Assembly: GCA_014860005.1 (NCBI GenBank)
Contig: JACZKP010000080.1
Location: 1 to 24,894 of the forward strand
Source of the DNA: Verrucomicrobiota bacterium
GTDB taxonomy: Bacteria > Verrucomicrobiota > Verrucomicrobiae > Limisphaerales > UBA11358
DNA length: 24,894 nt
Direction: 5' to 3'
The translations under genes were made by a program, and so were the position numbers. Under the pieces are notes generated by a model, which did no database searches, had not been told where the DNA came from, and saw only the letters and a list, made by a program, of their open reading frames with translations. This document shows, in pieces, positions 14,619-23,408 of the stretch (position 1 is its first letter; each line of letters starts with the position of its first letter).

Positions 14619-16220
14619 ATGTTTTGTCTCCGAACAGCAATTGCCAGATCGATCGCCGCAATCTTCGTCCTGGCCGCTGGGGCCACCTTAGCCAGAGCGG
14701 CGGGTTCTGTGGCAGCCCCTGCAGGAACGACTCCACTGCCCAACATCATTTATGTTCTGGCCGATGACCTGGGGCTCGGCGACGTCTCCTGCTCCAACCC
14801 GAAGAGCGCGTGGCAGACACCCCAGCTTGATCGGCTGGCGCGCGAAGGAATGACGTTCACGGATGCGCACTCCGCCTCCTCCCTTTGCACGCCCAGTCGC
14901 TACGCCCTGCTCACCGGTCGTTACGCCTGGCGCGGCCCACTCAAACGCGGCGTGACTCGCGGCTACAGCCCGCCGCTGCTGGAGGTGGGGCGGCTCACCG
15001 TTCCCGCGCTGCTTCGTGCGCACGGTTACCACACAGCCATGTTCGGCAAATGGCATCTCGGACTCGACTGGGCGCGGACGGGCGCGAACCCGGAGGCGGT
15101 GGATTTCACCAAACCCTTCGGCGGCGGCCCAACGGCTCACGGCTTCGATTACTTCTTTGGCATCAGTGCTTCGCTGGACATGCCGCCTTATGTCTGGCTT
15201 GAGAACAACCGTGCCTTTAGCCTTCCCACGGGTACGATCGGCGACAGTCCAACGCCCAAGCTCTGGCGCGCGGGCGTCATCAGCCCGGACTTCAAACTCG
15301 AGGACGTGCAGCCGCGCCTCACGGAAAAAGTTATCGCTTACTTGGCCGAACACGCCGCTTCGCGCGACAACCAGCCGTTCTTTCTCTACCTCGCCCTCGC
15401 CTCGCCGCACACGCCCATCCTGCCGACCCGCGAGTTCGACGGCAAAACCCGGACCACTCCCTACGGCGATTTTGTCGTGCAGGTGGACGCCGACATCGGA
15501 AAAATCCTTTTTGCTCTTGAGGCCCACGGACTGGCCAGCAACACCATCGTCATCGTCACCTCCGACAACGGCTTCGCGCCCGCGGCCAATGTCCCCGACC
15601 TAAAACCATTCAATCATGATCCCAGTGCCGGTTATCGCGGCTTCAAGTCCGATCTCTTCGAGGGCGGCCATCGCATGCCTTTCATCGTGCGCTGGCCCGG
15701 GGTTACTCCGGCGGGCGCGCGTTGTGCCGAGACCATCGGCCAGTTCGATCTCTTGGCGACATGTGCCGAACTGCTTGGGGTGAAGCTTCCCGATGAGGCC
15801 GGCGAGGACAGCGTGAGTTTTCTTCCACTGATGCGCGGCAGACCAAAACTAGACCCGCCACGGCCAGCGATAGTGCATCATTCCGAGAACGGTTCTTTTG
15901 CGATTCGCGAAGGCAGATGGAAGCTGCTCCTTTGTCCCGGCTCGGGCGGCTGGAGTTATCCAACCACCTCGCCTTCCCCGTGGACCCAGCCCGTGGCCGA
16001 CAAGCTGCATGGCCTGCCCCCATTCCAGCTTTACGATCTCGACGCCGATCCTGCGGAGAAGAGCAACCTCGCAACCCGTCACCCGGAGGTCGTGCAGCGA
16101 CTGGGCCGCCTCTTGCGGGATCACATCAAGCAGGGCCGAAGCACGCCGGGCGCAACCGTACCTTTCGATCAAGAAACGCCCTGGCCGCAAACCAAATGGA
16201 TGGAATCGTTCGCCAAATGA
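14619..16220 (+). CDS. Exported sulfatase (arylsulfatase family), 1
   Basis: A 533-residue formylglycine-type sulfatase (S1 family). It has a signal peptide (about residues 1-28), the metal-binding ADDLGLGD segment, the modification motif CTPSRYALLTGR with Cys90 as formylglycine precursor, FGKWHLG with Lys144 and His146, TSDNG, and GYRGFKSDLFEGGHRMPF. All expected active-site elements are present, so it should be active once modified by a formylglycine-generating enzyme, which is not encoded in the window. It should remove sulfate esters from a glycan in the periplasm or outside; the substrate cannot be read from sequence. It is the first of three sulfatase genes and its stop overlaps the next start (ATGA). 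Confidence 0.93.
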   Translation: MFCLRTAIARSIAAIFVLAAGATLARAAGSVAAPAGTTPLPNIIYVLADDLGLGDVSCSNPKSAWQTPQLDRLAREGMTFTDAHSASSLCTPSRYALLTGRYAWRGPLKRGVTRGYSPPLLEVGRLTVPALLRAHGYHTAMFGKWHLGLDWARTGANPEAVDFTKPFGGGPTAHGFDYFFGISASLDMPPYVWLENNRAFSLPTGTIGDSPTPKLWRAGVISPDFKLEDVQPRLTEKVIAYLAEHAASRDNQPFFLYLALASPHTPILPTREFDGKTRTTPYGDFVVQVDADIGKILFALEAHGLASNTIVIVTSDNGFAPAANVPDLKPFNHDPSAGYRGFKSDLFEGGHRMPFIVRWPGVTPAGARCAETIGQFDLLATCAELLGVKLPDEAGEDSVSFLPLMRGRPKLDPPRPAIVHHSENGSFAIREGRWKLLLCPGSGGWSYPTTSPSPWTQPVADKLHGLPPFQLYDLDADPAEKSNLATRHPEVVQRLGRLLRDHIKQGRSTPGATVPFDQETPWPQTKWMESFAK

Positions 16221-17695
16221 AACTCGTCGCCATTCACTGGTTGCTGATCATTCTCGGTTGTCTCGCTCCGTGCCCGCCAACCGTGGCGGAGACAACGACC
16301 CGGGGTCGCCCCAACATCCTTTTCATCCTGACGGACCAGCAGTCCGCCGACGCGATGAGTTGCCGGATGGGCAAGCGCTTCATTCACACGCCAGCACTCG
16401 ACGGCCTGGCCGCGCGCGGCACGCTGTTCGCGCGTGCTTATGCGGCCAATCCACTTTGCATGCCGTCGCGTAACTCCATGTTCACCGGACGTTATCCGCA
16501 CGAAACCGGTGTGACCGACAACACTCAAACCAATCTCAACCCGGCCGTCTTCGTGAACCTCGGCAACTACTTTCGAGAAGCCGGCTATCGCACCGCTTAC
16601 TTCGGCAAATGGCATTTGTGCTACGAGGATCAGAAAACCGACACGCACGGCTTCGAGACGGTGGACCGGCGGCAGAAGGACGCGATCACCGCCGACAACG
16701 CTGTAAATTTCCTTGGCCAGAAGCACGATCGCCCGTTTCTGTCCGTGGTAAGTTTTCTGAATCCTCACAACGTCTGCGAACTCGCGCGCGACGAAGCATT
16801 GTCCAATGGTCCCGTCGGCAAACCGCCTGCGGCATCGCAGTTGCCACCGTTGCCGGCCAACCATGAACCGCCCAGGGACGAGCCGGACTCGATGGCGCAG
16901 ATGCGGCGGGGTTATCACGCAAGTCCGTTGTTCCCGGTCGGCAACTTTACCCCGGAACGCTGGCGTGAGTTGCGCTGGGGTTACTATCGTTTGATTGAAA
17001 AAGTGGACGCGGAAATTGGCAAAGTGTTGATAGCGCTGCGGCTGGCGGGTTTGGAGGAGAACACGCTCATTGTTTTCACCAGCGACCACGGCGAGTGTGC
17101 CGGTGCCCACAGGCTGAATCAAAAAACGGTGCTATACGAGGAGTCGGTTCGCGTGCCGTTGATCGTCTCCCATCCCGCACAGAAATCCGCGCGCACTTCG
17201 GATCAGTTGGTGAATACGGGAATAGACCTCCTGCCCACGCTGTTGGATTTCGTCGGGATTCCGAAGCCGGCAAAACTGAGCGGCTTGAGCCTGCGGCCAT
17301 TGATTCAGGGCAAGCCTGTCGCTGCGTGGCGCGATCAAGTGGTGGTTGCGAACAACATGACGCAGGCGGGACTGGTTGGTGATTCCGTGCCGATGACCGC
17401 TGGACGGATGGTCCGCACGGAACGCTACAAGTATTGCGTCTATGCTCATGGCGAGCACCGCGAATCACTGGTGGATCTGGAGACTGACCCTGGTGAAATG
17501 GTGAATCTCTCTCGCAACCCGGCGTTCCGGGAAGTCCTGCTGGAACATCGAGAGCGACTCCGAAAATTTGGCGATGAACACAACGATCCGCTCGTGGCCA
17601 CCATGCTCGCCGATGATGTTGCGCCGCGCCCGTTCGCCCTCATCACGACGCCCAAGAACCCGCGTTCGATTGTAAGCCCCGCACCCACGAAATGA
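16217..17695 (+). CDS. Exported sulfatase, 2
   Basis: A 492-residue S1-family sulfatase with a signal peptide (about residues 1-24), the metal segment ILTDQQSAD, the modification motif CMPSRNSMFTGR (Cys81), FGKWHL (Lys131, His133) and the late metal-binding TSDHGE. It resembles the choline-sulfatase/iduronate-sulfatase-like branch (ILTDQQ start) rather than the ADDLG branch of its neighbours, so it probably cuts a different sulfate position. ATG 16217 overlaps the previous TGA in ATGA, which argues for translational coupling and rules out the long upstream frame from 15917. Its own stop overlaps the start of the third sulfatase in the same way. Confidence 0.93.
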   Translation: MKLVAIHWLLIILGCLAPCPPTVAETTTRGRPNILFILTDQQSADAMSCRMGKRFIHTPALDGLAARGTLFARAYAANPLCMPSRNSMFTGRYPHETGVTDNTQTNLNPAVFVNLGNYFREAGYRTAYFGKWHLCYEDQKTDTHGFETVDRRQKDAITADNAVNFLGQKHDRPFLSVVSFLNPHNVCELARDEALSNGPVGKPPAASQLPPLPANHEPPRDEPDSMAQMRRGYHASPLFPVGNFTPERWRELRWGYYRLIEKVDAEIGKVLIALRLAGLEENTLIVFTSDHGECAGAHRLNQKTVLYEESVRVPLIVSHPAQKSARTSDQLVNTGIDLLPTLLDFVGIPKPAKLSGLSLRPLIQGKPVAAWRDQVVVANNMTQAGLVGDSVPMTAGRMVRTERYKYCVYAHGEHRESLVDLETDPGEMVNLSRNPAFREVLLEHRERLRKFGDEHNDPLVATMLADDVAPRPFALITTPKNPRSIVSPAPTK

Positions 17696-19896
17696 TCATG
17701 AGTGCAAGCGCCAAATCCAGAAGTGTGATTCGAGGGAAACTTGAGTGCATTGTCCTGCTGGTAGCGTTTCTGGCGAATCTCCTGTCTTGGTCCGCAACGG
17801 CTCAGGAAACAGCGAGACCGAATTTTGTTCTGATCCTTGCGGATGATCTCGGTTGGAATTCGCTGTCGCAGCCGATGGATGAGCGCGTACCGAATTCACG
17901 AAGCGATTTCCATGAGACTCCGAACTTGGAGCGGTTGGCGAAAGCCGGGATGCGGTTCACCAGCGGCTATGCATCGGCGGCCCTTTGTTGTCCCACGCGC
18001 CGCAGCATTCAATTCGGACAAACGCCCACCCGACAGGGCAACGAGCGATTCGCGCGTGATTATGACCCCGCCCAGCGTCCGCGCCTCACCATTCCGCGGC
18101 TGCTCAAATCCGTGGATGCCCGATATCGAACGGCGCACTATGGAAAGTGGGACTTGCGCGCGGAGATTTTCCCGGAGGATCTGGGTTACGACGAAAGCGA
18201 TGGCAACACGGGCAACCGGCACGGCAATGTTTCATCGGATCAGCAAACCAAGTTCACCACCTATTACCTGAATGAGGACCCGAAGAAAATCGAGACGCTG
18301 ACCAGCCGCGCCCTCAACTTCATCCGCCGCAACCATGCCTCGGGAAATCCTTTCTTCCTTCAACTCTCGCACTATGCCACGCATGTGGACATTCAGACCC
18401 GGCCCGAAACTTACACGAAATACGCGGCCAAAAAGCCAGGGCAGATTCATTCGCATCCCGCCTGGGCCGCGATGCAGGAAGACCTGGATGCCGGCATTGG
18501 CCGGGTGCTGGACCTGATCGAGGAGTTGGGGCTGGCGAAAAATACTTATGTGATCTTCATGGCGGACAATGGCGGTGTTGAATTCATCCCGCCGGTCAAA
18601 AACAAAATGGATCATCCTTCCACCTTCCCGACGCCGCCGAGAAATCATCCGCTCCGGGGTGGGAAGTGGGTATTGTACGAGGGCGGCATCCGCGTGCCGT
18701 TTTTTGTCCAAGGTCCCGGCATCACGGCCGGCTCGCAATGCGACGTGCCCGTTGCAGGATGGGACATTCTGCCCACCGTCGCCAGTCTTGCGGGATATGC
18801 CGCGCCGCTGCCTGCCGATTTGGACGGCGGCAGCTTCCGCAGCCTGCTGGAAACGGACACCGGCGTGGTCAAACGCCCCGTCGAGGGTCTGGTGTTCCAT
18901 CGTTACACGACGGCCTACCCTCATTCCGCAATCCGAGTCGGAGATTTCAAGCTGATCAAGACCTGGAAAACGCAGAAGCTGGAACTCTACAACTTGAAGG
19001 AGGATCTCGGAGAAACCACTGACCTCGCCGCCAGGTTGCCCGACAAGGGGCGGGAACTGCACGTGCGATTGATGGATTACCGCAAGCAAGTGGACGCCGA
19101 AGTCCTTCGCGGTTACGGCAACAGCGATGACGAGCAAGCAGGCACGCCGGCAGGAAAAGATAAACCGATAATCCAACAAGCAGCCGCCGGCACTGCCAGC
19201 ACAGTTCCACCCAACATCCTGACCGAGTCGGAAATAGCGGCCGGCTGGCGGCTGCTTTGGGATGGGAAGACGACCACCGGTTGGCGCGACGTGAAGTCCG
19301 AGACGTTCCCGTCCCGGAAATGGCAAATCGCCGACGGCGTGCTCACCGTGCTGTCAGCGAACGATCCCATGTCCGTGGGCCGCGGCAGCATCATCACGCG
19401 CGAACGGTTTACAAATTTTGCACTGGTGGCCGATTTCAAACTAACCCCCGGCGCGAACAGCGGCATCAAGTATTTCGTTCAGTCAAACCTTGATCCCGAG
19501 AATCAAACCGGCGCGGGGCCATCGGTGGGCTGCGAGTTCCAAATTCTCGATGACGAGCGTCACCCCGATGCCAGGCAGGGCCGGGACGGCAATCGCACCC
19601 TGGGTTCGCTCTACGACTTGATTCCGGCGGCGGTCACGAAACAGCCTAAGCCGATCGGCGAATGGAATACGGCGCGCATTCTCGTGCGGGGCAAACACGT
19701 CGAGCACTGGCTCAATGGACAGAAGGTTCTGGAATACGAGCGCGGCTCGGCGGCGTTTCGGGCGGGCGTTGCCCAAAGCAAGTTCAACCACATTCCCGCC
19801 TTCGGCGAATGGCCGACGGGCCACATTCTCCTCCAGGAACACGGCGACCAGGTCCACTTTCGAAATATCAAAATCCGCGCCTTGCCGGCAGAGTGA
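17692..19896 (+). CDS. Sulfatase-DUF1080 fusion protein
   Basis: A 734-residue two-domain exported protein. A signal peptide (about 1-37) is followed by an S1 sulfatase domain (about 43-475) with LADDLGWNS, the motif CCPTRRSIQFG (Cys99 as likely formylglycine precursor) and ADNGG. A Pro/Ala-rich linker (about 476-510) leads to a DUF1080 domain (about 511-731; WRLLWDGKTTTGW, then NSGIKYFVQ, then HWLNGQKVLEYERGS). DUF1080 belongs to the 3-keto-disaccharide hydrolase fold family, and recent work links it to 3-keto-glycoside cleavage. The usual GKWH motif reads GKWD (Asp154 in place of His), a substitution at a catalytic position. The ATG overlaps the previous stop (ATGA); ATG 17698 is an alternative. 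Confidence 0.9.
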   Translation: MIMSASAKSRSVIRGKLECIVLLVAFLANLLSWSATAQETARPNFVLILADDLGWNSLSQPMDERVPNSRSDFHETPNLERLAKAGMRFTSGYASAALCCPTRRSIQFGQTPTRQGNERFARDYDPAQRPRLTIPRLLKSVDARYRTAHYGKWDLRAEIFPEDLGYDESDGNTGNRHGNVSSDQQTKFTTYYLNEDPKKIETLTSRALNFIRRNHASGNPFFLQLSHYATHVDIQTRPETYTKYAAKKPGQIHSHPAWAAMQEDLDAGIGRVLDLIEELGLAKNTYVIFMADNGGVEFIPPVKNKMDHPSTFPTPPRNHPLRGGKWVLYEGGIRVPFFVQGPGITAGSQCDVPVAGWDILPTVASLAGYAAPLPADLDGGSFRSLLETDTGVVKRPVEGLVFHRYTTAYPHSAIRVGDFKLIKTWKTQKLELYNLKEDLGETTDLAARLPDKGRELHVRLMDYRKQVDAEVLRGYGNSDDEQAGTPAGKDKPIIQQAAAGTASTVPPNILTESEIAAGWRLLWDGKTTTGWRDVKSETFPSRKWQIADGVLTVLSANDPMSVGRGSIITRERFTNFALVADFKLTPGANSGIKYFVQSNLDPENQTGAGPSVGCEFQILDDERHPDARQGRDGNRTLGSLYDLIPAAVTKQPKPIGEWNTARILVRGKHVEHWLNGQKVLEYERGSAAFRAGVAQSKFNHIPAFGEWPTGHILLQEHGDQVHFRNIKIRALPAE

Positions 19897-19938
19897 AGTT
19901 CGGGGAGACTGCGCCGAGCCTCATTACCCTGTGATCGA

Positions 19939-20934
19939 GTGAAGACTTTCGCCAACACCTTGTCGCTGGCGGCGGCGCTGATCGTTGCCGTCGCAATCTC
20001 CACTGAAGCGGCGAGCGATGCTCAATTGAAGGTCCGTCGCTTCGAGCAGAATCCCATCATCCGGTCTGAAATGCTGCCCGGCGACGATGGCCGCAACATC
20101 AACGGCCCGTCGCTGATTCGCGTGCCGGCGTGGGTGAAATCACCTCTCGGGCGATACTATCTCTACTTCGCGCACCATAACGGCAAGTACATCCGGCTTG
20201 CCTACGCCGACCACTTGGAAGGACCGTGGCAAATTCACACGCCCGGCGTATTGCACCTGACCAATACACCCGCCTGCCGTGGACACATCGCCTCGCCGGA
20301 CGTGATCGTGGACGACGCGCGGCGGGAGTTCCGCCTATATTTTCACGGCCCGGCGCAAGCAGTGTCCGGTCAGAAAAGTTTTGTCGCCACCGGCCCGGAC
20401 GGTTTGCAGTTCACGCCCCGCGACGAGGTGCTGGGGTTGTTCTACTTCCGGGTCTTTCCCTTCGGCGACGAGTGGTATGCGCTGGCCAAGGGCGGCGTGC
20501 TGTATCGCTCGCGCGACGACCTCACGGGATTCGAGCGGGGACACAATCCGTTTCCCGGCGGCGACCTGCGCACGGGCGACCTGAACGAGCCCGGCCCGCG
20601 GCATGTTGCGCTGTTGCGCGAGGCGGACACTTTGTGGGTGTATTACAGCAGCATTGGCGACGCGCCCGAACGGATTCTGCGGGCGCGGATGACATTACAC
20701 CCGGACTGGCGCGAATGGCGCGCGGTGAATCCCGAGGAAGTGTTGCGACCGGAATTGTCCTGGGAAGGCGCGAATCTGCCGGTGAAAGCCTCGACCGCCG
20801 GTGCGGCCCGCGGCCCGGAAAACGCGTTGCGCGACCCGGCCATCTTTGTGGACGACGATGGCCGCACGTATCTGCTCTACTCCGTGGCCGGTGAATCCGG
20901 CATCGCCATCGCTGAACTGATCAACCACAAGTAA
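19939..20934 (+). CDS. Secreted five-bladed-propeller glycosidase-like protein (GH43/GH32-like)
   Basis: A 331-residue protein with a signal peptide (about 1-24) and the layout of a five-bladed beta-propeller glycosidase. It shows INGPSLIRVP, RYYLYFAHHNGKYIRLAYAD, HIASPDVIVDD and the late RDPAIFVDDDGRTYLLYS. Each of these resembles blade-opening strands of GH43, GH32, GH62 or GH117 type enzymes. Candidate acidic residues occur in SPD and RDP motifs, but I cannot assign the family or catalytic triad with confidence. It lies 42 nt after the sulfatase-DUF1080 gene and 15 nt before the GH32 gene, so all belong to one transcription unit. The GTG start 19939 gives a good signal peptide. Confidence 0.75.
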   Translation: MKTFANTLSLAAALIVAVAISTEAASDAQLKVRRFEQNPIIRSEMLPGDDGRNINGPSLIRVPAWVKSPLGRYYLYFAHHNGKYIRLAYADHLEGPWQIHTPGVLHLTNTPACRGHIASPDVIVDDARREFRLYFHGPAQAVSGQKSFVATGPDGLQFTPRDEVLGLFYFRVFPFGDEWYALAKGGVLYRSRDDLTGFERGHNPFPGGDLRTGDLNEPGPRHVALLREADTLWVYYSSIGDAPERILRARMTLHPDWREWRAVNPEEVLRPELSWEGANLPVKASTAGAARGPENALRDPAIFVDDDGRTYLLYSVAGESGIAIAELINHK

Positions 20935-20949
20935 TGTTCCCGCAAGTCA

Positions 20950-23283
20950 ATGGCCAAGCCTCTCCCAAATCACATGAAGCATCATATTAAAAGGACTTCC
21001 CTTGAACTTGGCCGCGGAGCGCGGACCGCTGAGTCCGCGTGTTTCGATGCGCCGGTTCGCGCGGACATTGCTGTCCGCGCTCCAGGGCAAGGGGCGCGCG
21101 ATGCCACTTGGGGGAAATCTCTCCCCATCGCCGTGGCGCGCTCGCTCGTGCTGTTGTTTCTCTGCACAGTCACGCTCCCCGCTCAAAACGCCCCAGACCT
21201 GATCATCGCCGACTTCGAAAGCCCGACCTACGGTGCTTGGAAGGCCACGGGGGAAGCGTTCGGTCCCGGCCCGGCGCGCGGCACGTTGCCCGGGCAGATG
21301 CAGGTGAGCGGCTTCAAGGGCGAGCGTCTGGTCAACTCGTTTTACCAGGGCGATGCCAGCACTGGCACGATCACGTCGCCACCCTTCAAGCTGGAACGCA
21401 AGTTCATCAGCTTCCTCATCGGCGGCGGAAAGGATGCCGAGGGAACCTGCATGAATCTGCTGATTGACGGACGCGTCGTCCGCACCGCCACCGGCCCGAA
21501 TGACAAACCCGGCGGCACCGAGGCGCTGACGCCGGAATCGTGGGAAGTGGGCGAATTCGCCGGCCAGACGGCGGTGATTCAAATCGTGGATCGCGCCACG
21601 GGCGGCTGGGGACACATCAATGTTGATCACATTGTTCAGACGGATCGCAAACCGCCCGGCTGGCTCTTCAACGCCAAGCGCGAGTTCAAGATTGAGAAAC
21701 GTTATCTCAATCTCCCCATCAAGAACGGCGCGCCCAAGCGCAAAGTCACCACGCTGGTCGGCGGTCGCGTGGAAGTGAAGAACGATATTGAACTGGCCGA
21801 TGGCGACCCGGATTGGTGGGCGTTCATGGAGGTGAGCGCGTGGCGCGGCCAGACCGTCACGCTTCAAGTGGACAAGCTGTCCGAAGACTCGAAGGCATTG
21901 AGCGCCATCGAGCAGAGCGATGCCATTAAGGGCGGAGAGAATCTTTATCGCGAGGCACTGCGACCGCAGTTTCATTTTTCGTCGCGCCGTGGTTGGCTCA
22001 ACGACCCGAACGGACTCTCGTTTTACAACGGCGAGTATCATCTGTTCTATCAGCACAATCCTTACGGCTGGGGCTGGGGCAACATGCACTGGGGCCACGC
22101 GGTCAGCCGTGATCTCGTGCATTGGCGCGAACTGGGCGACGTGCTCGCGCCGGACGAATTCGGTCCGATGTTCAGCGGCAGCGCGGTCGTGGATTGGCAG
22201 AACACCAGCGGGCTGGGCACAAAAGACCGTCCACCGCTCGTGTTGCTTTACACCGCCGCCGGTCAACCCACCGTGCAATGCCTCGCGTTCACGACGGACG
22301 GACGCAAAGTCACTAAGTTCAGCAGCAATCCCATCCTGCCGCAGCTCACCGACGGTAATCGCGATCCAAAAGTCATCTGGCACGAACCGACCCGGCGCTG
22401 GGTGATGGTGCTTTACGTCGCTTTGCCGGGAAACAAACACACGGTTCATTTCTTCACGTCGCTGAACCTGCGCGAATGGAAACTCGCCAGCATCTTTGAA
22501 GGCGGAACTGGTGGAGATCATTTCCTGTATGAATGTCCCGACTTCTTTGAACTTCCCGTGGACGGCGATCCCGCGCGCAAGAAATGGGTGTTGATTGGCG
22601 CAAACGACGAACACGCCATCGGCGCGTTTGATGGCACGACCTTCACGCCCGAAGCGACCAAACTGCCGGGCCAGCGCGGGCGCACCTTTTACGCGGCGCA
22701 AACCTTCAGCGACGAACCACAAGGACGCCGCATCCAGATTGGTTGGTTGCGTGCCGATTCGCCGGGGATGCCGTTCAATCAGTGCATGAGCCTGCCGCGC
22801 GAATTGCGCCTCATCAGCACGCCGGACGGGCCGAGGCTCGTTTCTTTACCGGTGAAGGAACTGGAGTCATTGCGCGCCAAGTCGCATCGCCTTGGTTCAT
22901 TGAACCTCCAGCCGGACAGCGCCAATCCGCTGGCGAACGTGAAGTCCGAGTTGGTGGAACTGCGCGCCGAGTTCGAGCCGGGCGCGGCGGAAATCGTTTT
23001 CAGTATTCGCGGCGCAACCATCGCCTATGACGCGCAAAAGCAGGAACTCGACGTCAATGGCTTCCGAGTTCCCGCACCGTTGCGCGGCAACCGGCAGCCG
23101 CTGATCGTCTATTGCGACCGCACGACACTGGAAGTTTTCGCCAGCGACGGCCTGGTCGGTGTGCCCGTGGCATTCCTGCCCAAAGCGAACGATCTCCAAC
23201 TCGGTGTTCAGGTCAGGCGCGGTGAAGTGAAATTCCAATCACTCGATGCGCATGAGTTGAAGTCAGCGTGGAGTGTCCGTTAG
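20950..23283 (+). CDS. GH32 fructan hydrolase (levanase/inulinase-like)
   Basis: A 777-residue frame. It has an N-terminal sandwich module (about 78-235), a DUF4980-like module (about 236-325; KRYLNLPIKNGAPKRKV, then DPDWWAFMEVSAWRG) and a GH32 catalytic domain with all three key acidic motifs: WLNDPNG (Asp352, nucleophile), RDPK (Asp472, transition-state stabiliser) and ECPD (Glu528, acid/base), plus a C-terminal beta-sandwich. It should hydrolyse fructose-containing polymers such as levan or inulin outside the cytosol. The first 60 codons overlap a GC-rich hairpin repeat. The true start could be ATG 20950, ATG 20974 or GTG 21133; the last gives a clean signal peptide (ARSLVLLFLCTVTLPAQ). 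Confidence 0.93.
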   Translation: MAKPLPNHMKHHIKRTSLELGRGARTAESACFDAPVRADIAVRAPGQGARDATWGKSLPIAVARSLVLLFLCTVTLPAQNAPDLIIADFESPTYGAWKATGEAFGPGPARGTLPGQMQVSGFKGERLVNSFYQGDASTGTITSPPFKLERKFISFLIGGGKDAEGTCMNLLIDGRVVRTATGPNDKPGGTEALTPESWEVGEFAGQTAVIQIVDRATGGWGHINVDHIVQTDRKPPGWLFNAKREFKIEKRYLNLPIKNGAPKRKVTTLVGGRVEVKNDIELADGDPDWWAFMEVSAWRGQTVTLQVDKLSEDSKALSAIEQSDAIKGGENLYREALRPQFHFSSRRGWLNDPNGLSFYNGEYHLFYQHNPYGWGWGNMHWGHAVSRDLVHWRELGDVLAPDEFGPMFSGSAVVDWQNTSGLGTKDRPPLVLLYTAAGQPTVQCLAFTTDGRKVTKFSSNPILPQLTDGNRDPKVIWHEPTRRWVMVLYVALPGNKHTVHFFTSLNLREWKLASIFEGGTGGDHFLYECPDFFELPVDGDPARKKWVLIGANDEHAIGAFDGTTFTPEATKLPGQRGRTFYAAQTFSDEPQGRRIQIGWLRADSPGMPFNQCMSLPRELRLISTPDGPRLVSLPVKELESLRAKSHRLGSLNLQPDSANPLANVKSELVELRAEFEPGAAEIVFSIRGATIAYDAQKQELDVNGFRVPAPLRGNRQPLIVYCDRTTLEVFASDGLVGVPVAFLPKANDLQLGVQVRRGEVKFQSLDAHELKSAWSVR
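21020..21080. repeat. GC-rich double-hairpin repeat
   Basis: Two perfect inverted repeats with a shared GCGGAC/GTCCGC core lie 19 nt apart. Arms CGCGGAC (21020-21026) and GTCCGCG (21033-21039) enclose 6 nt, and arms GCGCGGACA (21059-21067) and TGTCCGCGC (21072-21080) enclose TTGC. They sit in the 5' part of the GH32 frame, where the translation resembles no protein family. I take this as a copy of a dispersed palindromic (REP-like) element; copies elsewhere cannot be seen from this window. Confidence 0.6.
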
Positions 23284-23377
23284 TCTGAAGAGTCTGAGAT
23301 AGGACTTGCTTCCGGTCTTGTGCGCCAAAGTCGCTGTCGAACTTCTTATCCGCAAACGCGAAGCCCAAATAATTCTA
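23284..23377. other. Gap between the GH32 gene and the IS630 insertion
   Basis: This stretch has no gene. On the minus strand it would be the DNA just downstream of the interrupted transposase's original stop codon, so it should contain that older element's terminal repeat. I cannot identify that repeat because the other end of the element is outside the window. TA at 23376-23377 is one copy of the target duplication. Confidence 0.5.
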
Positions 23378-23403
23378 TATAGACGCGCATAAGTAATTCG
23401 ACA
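23378..23403. repeat. IS630 terminal inverted repeat, left
   Basis: This 26-bp sequence starts TATAGACGCGCATAAG and is the perfect reverse complement of 24513-24538. Beyond it (TGC on this side) the match stops. Confidence 0.92.
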
Positions 23404-23408
23404 TGCGC

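Noticed and set aside
15917..16216. 100-codon upstream extension of the second sulfatase
   Set aside because: It overlaps the end of the first sulfatase in another frame; ATG 16217 in ATGA gives a proper signal peptide.
18232..19326. Minus-strand open frame (364 codons) opposite the sulfatase-DUF1080 gene
   Set aside because: Antisense to a conserved two-domain protein and without recognisable motifs.
20021..20032. CTCAATTGAAGG, resembling the operator core
   Set aside because: It is inside the signal-peptide/mature junction coding region of the propeller protein and lacks the TACC half; most likely chance.
20947..22722. Long open frame on the minus strand (591 codons) opposite the GH32 gene
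   Set aside because: It lies antisense to a gene with all GH32 catalytic motifs; its translation is Arg/His/Val-rich and matches no family. It is a GC-driven shadow frame.
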